64,000 bases of DNA from Membranipora membranacea (lineage: Eukaryota; Bryozoa; Gymnolaemata; Cheilostomatida; Membraniporidae): the NCBI GenBank assembly GCA_914767715.1, contig OU612074.1:14182062-14246061 (forward strand). The letters are read 5' to 3'. Shown here one piece after another: positions 24,301 to 36,300 of this stretch. The notes under the pieces are model-generated. The model saw nothing but the letters and a program-made list of their open reading frames with translations. It made no database searches and was not told the DNA's origin. How positions within the stretch are numbered: position 1 is the stretch's first letter; each line of letters begins with the position of its first letter. The position numbers were made by a program, and so were the translations under genes.

Positions 24301-27300
24301 GAATCAGGGCCACACATGTTCTGATATTTAGCCGGGCATCTACAAAAAGAGTCATGGTTCGATTATCGGTAACAAGGATTAAGGCTTTACCCAGCCTATT
24401 GCTATTATAATCTATTGATTTATTTTCAGGTATCGGTGGCTGTCTCCCTCAACATCCGGCAAATGGTATGAGCTCCATAGTCTGAGCCCCCACCCCCGAA
24501 CGACTCTTGCCCCCGGCCTCCTGCTGATATGAGTGTCAGAACATACATGAAGACATATTTACAAATCTTTGTAGTACTAAAACAATTTAATGAATTAAAC
24601 TGGAATCTATGATGAGTATTACCATCGAAAATGCACATTAAAAGTGAATGCACTGAAATTTACTCTCAGTTATAAGTTGAGCTATTCTTTTTATCTTAGT
24701 CAATAAATGAATCTTACCTTCTTGACTGTTTTTGTAGAGGTTTAGCGCATACACCCTGACAGCACTTCATGTTTCCCTCACAGTCTCCATCTCCCCCACA
24801 CCTGTCAGTGTATCTTCTAAGTTTGTTAGCTGAGGGGCACCTGCCGATCTTCTTGACAGGCTCAGGTGCGAGAGATGCCTGGGTGGTCGGTGGTTTAATG
24901 TCTGGTTCTATAGAAATAATAGCAAGAGAGTTTCAACAGCAGCTGGGCGTAACTGATTTGTATAGTTTGAATCCCCCAACAAACACCCTGCATGCTTGAT
25001 GCCAACTTCCCCAGGGTAAAGATATACGAAGGTCAGAGTGTTCACCTGTATGAATTTCATCATTGCCTGAATTAGCAAATTATCAGATTGAAATCCTTTT
25101 AAAACCAGGTGTTCATCATTACCCACAATGCAATTCATTGTGAAACATTTAGGGAAATTTTGGTAGACTATAACATAGTTGAGTTGGGCCTGATCTGTCT
25201 GTGAATCAAGTTGCAGATGCTTAAACCAAGTGTGGAAGATACTCTGTTATATACCTATTGAAGAATATATGTTGGACAGATTTAAGTTTGGCTAATTTGT
25301 AGTTACTGTATGTTGGCTAAGACTAATTTTTGCTTCCCAAGTCGGGAGCTTCTATCAAATGAAGACTGTGATCAAATGTTGGCTTGCAATCAATATCACT
25401 ACTTTAAGGCTCTGCGAAGAGGTAAAATTTTCCTCCTGAGAATGTTTTACTCCTCAAGGTAAATTCTACACATTCATGAAGCTCTTTTTAGAGTGCCAAC
25501 ATAAGACATCTCTGACTACTTACTGCAGGAGCAGATCTCACATCCAGTTTCAGGATCAGTAGCCCAGCCGTTAGCGCAGTACATTCTACATAATACAGGA
25601 CGACAAGTTGTCTCCTCATTATCTACGGGTCTAACAGGAGCTACGGTGTACTCTCTGGGTGGGTCTGAAACAAAACAGATGGGTGGATTTATTACAATCA
25701 CTGACAAATAAGCCGTGAAATTGGGTGTAGACACAGGCACTGGTAAAAGCCAAAAGCATAGAAGAACCAGGTCTCTGTGGCAAAAGTTAAAAAATTATAT
25801 TGTTGTTTAGTGTGAGTATCTGGGTCTGAAACAAAACAGTAGACAGCCTATGATAAGATGTGATCTCGTTACTTTCATACTCTGAAGGGACTTTGGGACA
25901 ATTTTTAGACTTGACAACAAAGGTAGACTCATTAAATGATACATTTCTTTTGCAAGATTATGTTAGGAAAGGATATATATCCCTTCCTAACATAATCGTG
26001 TCAACCAAAAAGTTTTTAATCTGTCTACTAGTATTAGGTTAAGTTAGATATGGTTCGGAATTCACCTCGTCAAAACACTCAAATAAAGGGGGTAGCAGAT
26101 GTCTAAGGAAAAGGGTTACATAAAGTAAACACCATTGTGTCATAGATATAGCAACCCACATCCAAAAGTAGCTAAGGGGAGATGAATTAGAATCAGAGAC
26201 ATAAAAAAAAGGGAGATAGATTGGTCATTGTATGCTCCTGTCTATCCACTTATATGATAGCTTCTACAATGACAATGTGTAAAGGGACATAATGCAAAGT
26301 TACTAAAGCGCAATGTCCTGTCTATACTGATTTTTAGCTATGAGTAGCCAATGTGCTGGCTCTGATTGGCTGGTGCTTTCCGACCCGACAGCCAATCACA
26401 ACAGAGCCAACACATTGGCCATGCTATGAGTAGTATACTTACTACATTTACAGATTTCACATCCTGAGGCCTCGTCTGTGATGAATCCGTTATTACAGGT
26501 GAGCGGACATCCATCCATAGGCTTACATGGAGGAGCATCTAAAATAATACACTTAGAGTAAAACAAGAGTAGAACATGTCAGAAAGGGACAACTAACCGG
26601 AACCCGACTGTGCTGGCGACTGGTGCCAGGATCTGGTTGGGGCGATAAAGAAATGATTAGGCTAATTCTGTCATTTTCTAACTCAATGCTTGCGAAAAGA
26701 GCTTCATTTGACGTCATACATAGCTTTGGCTCATTTAGAATTACTAAGAATGGTGCATCCCTAAAAATGAACACTTTTAGTCTTTCTTATCGTAAGATGG
26801 TTAAGCTTTATAGGCAAAAAAGCCTTTCAATCAAGTAATGATATCAAATTCGGATAATAGAAGCTATACGTTCCAATGACCAGCTAGCAGTGTGGATCTT
26901 TTGTGCATAACAGGGTTTACAGCACAAAAAGTTCAATGATCTGTCACCAATAAAACGCCTGTTAATAAGTTTGAGTGAAATTTTTCAGATTCGGACTATT
27001 TTTCTCGTCCAAGAAATGAATCTGAAAGTTGTGTGCAAATACTAAATTATTGTGTGATTACTGGTTAGTTCAACCACGCAATAACATTAAAAAATACATA
27101 CTGCATTTACACGTAGGACATCCCCTCTCGTCCATGACATTGCCGTGTTGACAGTACAAGAGGCACACGGGGCCGCATACAGGCTCTGGTGGGCTAAGAT
27201 CTAAACAGGAGACAAGTGCATATACAGAAAACACACAGAGCGAAGAAAGTATGAAAACAGAGTCGTGCACAATAGAGGAAAAAAAAGGTACAAGGATCAT

Positions 27301-30300
27301 TTGTAGATCAGGCAATAACCACAAACTGGAAATTGTTCATGTCAAGAATACACATACATTGAAGAAGAAAATTGAAAGACAACATACTGGGCAAAATAGA
27401 GGAAGCACCAAAAGAGCACCACAATCCGGAATTCCCAATGGCATTTAGTGATTATATGATAAAAATTTGTCTTATTTGGAATCCCAAAACAGAATGGCAT
27501 TCTGGGATATAAACGTGAAAACTTACTACATTGACAGGTGTCACAGCCTAAGCTATCTTTGACATATCCGTTTTTACATCCCAACCAGCAGAACCGTTTA
27601 GGACCACATCTATCTACTGGGTGGTCTGAGTCCTCTACAAATCACAAATATAAAGAAATTTTGAAGTTCACAATACATCATTGTTATATAGAAAGTTATA
27701 CATGAATATATCATGTATATTTTATATCATATAATATAATATAATATAATATAATCATTGAAATAGAAGAATCTTTTGCTAGCTTCCATTTACTCACCCT
27801 CTTTACTCTATATTAGCTAACTCAAATTATGCTAGCCAACAAAAAGTCACCCAACAACTAGCTAACTCTTCTCTAGCAATTATTGACCCTTCGATGGTAC
27901 TGTATATATATATACATACCACAGTCGCATGTTTCACAGCCATGTTTATCATTCTTATATCCATTCCTACACTGGTTAGTACATGTAGGTACAGCACATA
28001 CTGGTGGCACTGCAAAAATAACTTAAATAATAAAATGATAATAATTATACCATAATAATGATGATGATGATAATAATACTAATAGCAACAATTACATCAC
28101 ATTCCATAAATAAAATAATTCGCTGGAAATCGATCCTTTCAGTTTTCTAAAAAAGAGATTGTGAACAACATAACGTCGATGCTGTTTTGAGCGGGAATTC
28201 CCAGCTAATGCATGTTCAACCCTGATAATCTTTAACATGTTCTAATAAACAAAATTGATTTGCTGGTATGAATAACTTACTGCAGTCACAAGTTTCACAT
28301 CCGTTAGAATCGACAACATTACCAAACTCACAGGGTCTCAGGCAGCGGGACAGTGTGGGACATTTCTTTGCCACTACAATAATCACAATGAAATATAATC
28401 GATGTAATATACAGGGGTTTCATTAAAATATTCAATTGGGACTGAGGTAATTTAGAGAAACAAGGGTGGATTTTCCAAGGGGCTGATAAATCTCATCAAC
28501 AAAAAACACAACTATGAATTGACAAGGTAGGATTACTCCATTAAAATTGCTCACATAGAGATTTTTTGAGCAAGACGACAAAAAGGGGTGCTGTGGAATA
28601 GTCTGCAGCGTCTCAAACATTTCAACCCTCAAGAAATCTAATTATTTTGTTTTTCATTAAATAAATTATTTCTTTGATTTTTTCTTCACTTTTTTTCTAT
28701 TTCTTTTTTTGGACACCCAATGGAAAACATTCAAGGAAATGATTACAGCAGTAAAATAAAATTTATTACAAAGATAGATAAAATGTATTAAAATAAAATA
28801 AGACAATTTCCGATAATTAATACACTTACCACATGTGCAGGTATTACAGCCATTCGAGTCCTGCTGATAACCAAGGTCACATGAGGTCATACAGTGATAG
28901 ACTGGACATCTGTAAGGCTCTGGTTCAACTGTAAATAATACAAGAGATATAGTCATATAACAGATAATACCATGTAATATATAGCATTGAGTGTATAGCA
29001 TTGAGTATATAGCATATAGCATTTAGTATAATATGTAGAATATGGCATTAACTGGATTGGAAATAAATATTGTCAACATTTTGTCCAACATCCACCACCA
29101 TCGTTGTTGGTCAAAGATTGAATTATTGAAATGGGTAATTGGTTGAAAAGAAATAGAAATTGGTCCAGCTTTTTACACTTTTTTATAACAGAGTAATGTT
29201 GCATCTATGATCTGGATATGGAATACCAAATAAAATAAGCTCCAATCCCCAACGTTTTTTGATAACTTTATTGTAACTGTCAACTGTATTGCTAAGGTAT
29301 CCAGAGCAATGCATTTCATTGTGGCCAGAATTCACTTAAAAATACAAGAGACAAGAGATTAAAGGCAGCATACGAAATATAATATCATTGGAGTTACAAA
29401 CATACCACAGTTACAGGTCTCACAGCCGTTCAGATCTCGAGCAAATCCAGTGTCACAGTAGTTTGTACACATGGGTTGGGCACAGGGGGGCTTTGTATAA
29501 TCTGGATCCACCTCTGTATAATTTTAATAATAACATTGATACTTGCTTCATACAGGGGAGCAAATAATTTGATATATCAGATGGCTAAGAAAGGAAACAG
29601 TCTATAAAGTTGAAAGGTTACTTGTTGAAAGATATCTTTTAAGATTTGCCCAACCATTGCAACATAAAATTATGGTTTGGTTATTACCATTCAACTAAAT
29701 GGAAAATTCCAAAATCAAATTTCAGCTTTTACCAATCTTGAGCCTGGTAACAACTGACGCGAAAATAAGAACTTTGTTTGGCACAGATGTGAAATTATTT
29801 AAAAACTAACCAACTATCACTACTACACAACTATCATTCATTTTTCGTTATATATGTTAATGTCAACAAGTTATTTTTGATTTATTTGAATTATTAACTT
29901 TTAGAAACTTTTAGAAAATAAATAAATAGAACATACCACAGTCGCAGGCTTGTTGACATCCTTGTGTATCAAACATATGTCTAAATCCTTCTCTACATGG
30001 CAGCATACAGTAAACCTGCTCACAATCCTGCTTTGGGGGCTCGACTGTAATAAAAATAAGAGAAATGATAACTCCATCTGTATCAGGTTCTTAATTTATA
30101 GAAATGGCAGCAATAAAATTTCATTGGACAAACATGACCCAATTTGAGATATTGGTTGTTTCACTTTTCACTGTTGATGAAGTGCAAGGGAAAAAGATCG
30201 TCTTCAAGTTTGCTGCAGACTTGTGCGAAACACTGATACACTGATATACCTCATATCCAAACCCATAGAGTATATAACAACCCTATATCTTAACCAAACA

Positions 30301-33300
30301 CACAGTGATCATGCAAAGAAGATGTAAGTTTATTCGTTTACTATCCAACCAACACTTCTGTTTGCACCATCTAACTACACAGCGCAGTAAGAATACATAC
30401 TGCATTGACATGTAGGACATCCCCTTTCGTCCATGACATTGCCGAATTCACAGTACATGAGGCACAATGGGCCACAATCTGGCTCGGGTGGGCCGACTCT
30501 GTATTCTGGGTCTTGTTCTACAAAACAAGCATCAGAATGATATTAAACTGAGTATCACATTTCGATATAGAATAAGTTGCTCAATGATGAGGTTCGTGAT
30601 CAGAACAAATCAGCAGTCCCAATCACACCATCACCTCATCAACTTACACTTGTTCCTTGTACCGCACTTCCTGCTCCCTGGAGACTTTGACATCATAATG
30701 CAGAGAATGAGAGTTTCCTTCCCTTGTAGCAAGTTCTTTTTCAACCATCAAAATTTCATAGCAAGCAGAGCATTGAATTTTTTTACCATGCGAATCTGAT
30801 ATAGTTTTTTCATAAGTAACTGCCTGACTAAAACATGCAATGGACTTTGGGTGGTCTTTGGGTGATCTTTGGGCGGTCTTTGGGTTGTTTTTGGGTAGTT
30901 TTTGGGTGGTCTTTGGTTGGTATTTGGTTGGTCTTTGGGTGGTCTTTAAGCTGATAGAAATAACAGTACTTACCACAGTCACAGGCCATCTGACAGCCCT
31001 CAGCGTCTTGTTTGAATCTGAACCCTTCAGCACAGGGAGCATAACACTCGGGCTCATCGCAAAATGGCTTCAAGGCAACCACTGAAATAAAATATTAAAA
31101 TTGATTGCATCAATGCTATATACTTTCTAAGCCTTGATTCTGTGACAGCACAACTTTATATTTAAACCACTGAAATAAAAAATTCATTGTCAATTGATCA
31201 TCAATACTACACTTTCTTGGAAAATTTCGTCATTGACACGCTACAAAAAATTTTTAACTGAAACAAAACTTTGTTAAAGCTCGAGCCCCTCTTCTTAAGG
31301 CCTGCTCTGTAAGGTTCTAAGCCTTGGTTCTGTGACAGCACAATTGTTAAAAAAATGCACAAGAGTGTTATGTAAATTTCTTGCACACAAATCTGAACAG
31401 GAGAATTTAGTTAGCTGACAACAATTTTGAATGCCGCCCCTTTTGACCTTTATCTAAAGAGATAACATTTGAACATGCCGTGAACACTGTAATCCACACA
31501 GCCGGAGGTAATTACCATGCCCTTGCCCTGTTAGATTACTTTTGACCGCGCGGAATATGAGCCCGAGAGTAATAATTATCAATACAAGACGGTACCAGTT
31601 ACCGACTTTACCATAAAGGAAAGTATTACTCCTAGGTCAAAACCGCATCTCAATCTGCAATCTGATGCTTATCTTTCAACTCCTATTCACATAAGAATTG
31701 CCCAACCATGAGATATGGATGTTACACATCAGATATTATTCACAACCTTTAAACTCAACAATTGAGACATAAAATCCACTAGTACGACACCCCTGTGGAC
31801 GTACAACTAGGATGATTACCCAATCCTACTCCGCTTTTTCTGGGGATGTAAACACTTGCAGAACCATTTTGACCCTAGACAAACGCTCAAGAGATTGGCT
31901 ATGCAAAGAACTGTCATCCATTTGAAACCAGATTGTACCGATAAAAATTATACATACAGCATTCACATGTGGTACAGCCGTTAGCGTCTTTCTTGTAAGA
32001 ATCACATTCTGGGTAACAAGCGTCGATCATCGGGCACATAGGGATGGGGGGTTGTGGTGGGGGAACTAGAATAGAAATAAATAATCATAGAAATGTGACT
32101 GGTATTTTTGCTGCAACCAAATGAAAAACTGCTGCTCTGTCAACTGTTGCTTGGGTAGAAGTTAATGATTTCCTTTCCGTTTCAATTTGAAGTTTAGCAA
32201 AGGTTCCATAATAGAATAATTATATTGTTAGTAGTCAGGCAAGGTGTCCATACACCTGGGTAATATGCCTAATTTTCTAAAAATTCAATTAGGTTACTTC
32301 CTGCAAAAAAACTCTTAAATTTGGGATGCTTTCAATCACAATCCAGCTGCAATGTTTCTACCGAATCCTATTAAAAATCCTAGACTACCACACCTGATTG
32401 ACTGATAAGAAGAGGAAATGCATTGTGGGATACCTAATGGGAACATTAAATAGCCAATTGAATTGTCGGATATTTCACAAAATTTAGGAATTTCTGTTGC
32501 ATTGTGGGTTAGCCACCAAGAAAACACAACAAACATTGCATTATGGGATACTTACTGACATCGTTGACACACTGACATGTTTTACATGAGTTATAATCGT
32601 AGACATTGTGAGTACCAGGTGGGCAATCAGTGGGACAGTTAGGATCCTCACATTCATAAACTCCGTTGTTATTGTTTGGCATCAGATCATCTCCACCTAC
32701 AAGACATCATAAATTGAGCATGAGTAACGACATTTATTGCTTGCCAAGCACGAAAAGTAATAACTGGCAAAACCAAATAAAAATGGATATAGGACCACTT
32801 CTGAATTTTTGAGATCATTTCATATTGTCCACAAAAATGTTACCAAAATTCAAATTGAAATTGGCTAAAAAATTAAAATTCCCCATTGTATTAAGACAAT
32901 TCGGACAAAAAAGGACCATTATCTCATTATGGCGAAGCGCCAGTAAGCGCTCTTTTGGTTGGGGCCAGGGAAATGATGAGTTAGAGAATGACATAGGTTA
33001 TTTGTTAGAATACTGAATTAAATTCTTCTATGGTTTTCAATGGTGTAGAATACCGAGGTATGATTAATGAGTGAGTAAGTACCTCTAACTCCAAGGTATG
33101 ATAAATGAGTGTATGTTGTGACCTGCATAGCTATAATTCAACATTGATTCGCTGTCTATAATTAGTAAATGTGCTTCAAGTTTATCTCATATGTAATCTG
33201 ATGTTATCAACACAACGAGATGGTTTGGTAAATCATCAGTCTCTATGTAAGCCTGTTAGAAGGATATTATTCCCAAGTTAATCGGTCAACAAGATATAGC

Positions 33301-36300
33301 TTTACAACATGATCAAAACAATATCTTGAAATTCAAATTACTGCCTCTGGAATTTTTCGCATCCTTACAATATTTTTTGTTAGTAGCAGTGTGAGTTTTT
33401 TCAGTCCCTTGCACTAGCTTGCTTTAGAAAACCGATCTTACATTACATCACACCCTCGGACGGAAGATGATTTTCCTTTCAGTGAAGCTAATAGTTTCAA
33501 CCGTGTCCAGAGGCTATTTAACAGGTTGCCATGCTGCTCTTAATTTCAATAAAGTACCAAATATGGGGAGGCGCTACTTTGGCTTTAGGGAATCTAGTTA
33601 AAATAGCATTTTTGTAAATATCCACAGCAGCAGCACATACCTTCACATTCACAAGTTTGACAGCCGTTCTCATCCTTTCTGTAAGAAGCACAGACTGTGG
33701 TACAGAGAGGAGATGGGCAGACTGGAGCTGTAAGTACAATAAAGTAAGTTCAATAAGGTAAGTACACTAAAAGTAAGTACAATACAGTAAGTATGTAAGT
33801 AAGTAAATACAAGCATGCATCAGATATTTGCTTCAGAAATTTGTAAATTAGAACAATCTAGGGTCAGCTATGATTTAAAAAGATTGAGGACAGGGTGGCC
33901 AATGATATCAGTGCTGTGTATCCTTTCATAAGCTGGACCACCTGATTGGCTAGCATATATCCCTTAGGAATGGTTTTTTTCAGTAATGACCAGTGTTCAA
34001 AATTTCTAATATATCTGAATATTTTAAAATATGATATTTTATGTTTTATGATAACCTACCACATTCACAAAATTGGCAGCCATCTTCTCCCGTCAAGAAA
34101 CCATTAAGGCAGAACTTCCTGCAATAACTCATTGATGGGCACGGCGGTGGGGCTGGTGGTCCAGCATCATCACCATCTAGAAATAAAAATTCTAAATACT
34201 TAATTATATTATAAATATTACTTATATATATTTATAAGTATGTTTAGTTTATAGACTGCCCGTATTTCATTTCATGAATGAAGCATGTTCCCTTCTTTGG
34301 AAATAATGGAAATAGCCTTGCATGTGAAGTAGTTCTGAGAAGAGGGGCAAAAATACTAATCATAACCAAATAATTATGAATCGTACCCCTCCACCTTACA
34401 TGCCCTAAGCCTATTTAGAAGGCCACACACATGACATATTAGGTACAATACAAAGGGAAGCAGCAACCCGTGCCTTTTCCCAATGTGCAGTTGAAAAATT
34501 CCAAGAATTACTTGATTAAAAAAAAATCGGATGTCTTATCACTTGCCCATCCCGAGAAAAATATTATTGCCTTATTGGCTAGGCCGCAATATCTCTGCAA
34601 GAACCCACGGTCAACACTTGCGTGTTGAAGTCCGGCGCTCTAACAAACTGAGCCACCTCATACTGAGAACCTTCTGGCAGGTCTGGCTCTTGACTTCTTC
34701 ATCTCTAACAATAAGATGATTGAACTTTGAAATCAAATCAAACCCAGTCATTATCTATTAATAATGCTTCCTCTCAACCAGGAAAAAAACGTAATACTAA
34801 CTACCAGTCACAATGATTGCCACATTTTTACACCGTGAGTAAATTGGAAGTCGTCTTCAAAGTGAAGGTGGTACCAGTGACAACCTGACACAGGACAATA
34901 GCTAGCCTATTGTTAAGTGACATAAGATACTTATTTCTCTTCTACAAGATGAAGACCCTCTAAAGGAACTGGATGGGTGGAATACACAAACCTTGCGCCG
35001 TGATAGAAGGTTACGGGCAGTGATATAAACTAGGGCCGTAGTATAGAAGAATGGCAGGGGAGGCAAAAGTCCCAGGCGAGTCCGAAGCATCACCAGGAAA
35101 TATGTATATATATAGCATATAATACGCAAATGGAAATTGTAGTGGAGCATATTCTGAGATAGATAATTCAATTTTATAGTGTTTTAGGCCATTGTATTGA
35201 GCTTTCTAGGGGCCTGTAACAGAATGGTAATTACTAGTTAGGACTTTAGAAAGCCACACCTAACTACCTAATGAGAGGCCTGGCTATAATACTGTATGTC
35301 AATTATAGATCCGATGTAGGCCTGCAGGCTTTCATCATCAAGCACTACCCTAATTTTTGACTTTGGTTGGAAATTGTACTGGCATGGATACAAAGATTTT
35401 TGGGAGCAAAATATGTGCTTGTTGTTAAATCCTTAGCTACCTGAACCCATAGGGCAGTCTCCATGCTGAAAATACCTGCCTAGTTCTGGCATTCTTTATT
35501 GAACGAAACTTGCCCCATGACTATGCAAAAACTTTAGCACATAGAAAAGAGATGATGAACTAATAAAGACACGCAGGGAAAGCGTGTAACAATCCCTCAC
35601 AGTTACTAGCAAAGTTACAAACAATACTTTGTTTATACCATGGATCTGTTAGTACTTCTGCACCTAGTTTGTACTTACCAATAGGTTGGATCACAGGAGG
35701 TGGACCTAAAAACAAGAAAATGATGAAACATATCCTGGAGCGCAAAATTTATAGAACATTAGAAGACGGTTAGTTTGATTGCTAAAACGCTGTCTGGGTT
35801 GCTAGTAGTGGAGAGTGGGAATGTGGTTGGTGATGAAAGGCCGAAACCAGCAATCTGGGCAATGATGGTGCACCTAAATTAGAAGGTCTAGAGTTCCTGA
35901 CATGTTGTTTCTTGATTGATTTCTCTGATAGGGTATCTTATTATGTACAGGATAAAAATAAAAAGAGTCTTAACTCGGTTACAGACATATGTATGGGATG
36001 GGAATGTAAGATCTCTAGAAAAAAGCTATTTTCTTGAATACTTTTTCAGCAACTATATCATTTCTAATAGAAACTTTCTCATATTTTATTATAATGTGTT
36101 TAGCCCCTTTTGAGAAGATGACTAACAGGGTGTATCTCATGGTAATACTTACTACATTCACAAGTACGGCAGCCATCGAGTCCCATCACAAACCCATCAG
36201 GACAGAACTTTCTGCAGTAACTCATGGGTGGGCACGGAGGTGGGGCTGGGGGTCCAGCATCATTGACTAAATAACAAAGAAAAACGCAGATGAAGCAAAA

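Noticed and set aside
32400-32560. Three GCATT(G/A)TGGG motifs as a regulatory cluster
   Set aside because: The motif is short, recurs elsewhere in the window and one copy overlaps the exon 12 donor; chance or repeat remnants are more likely.
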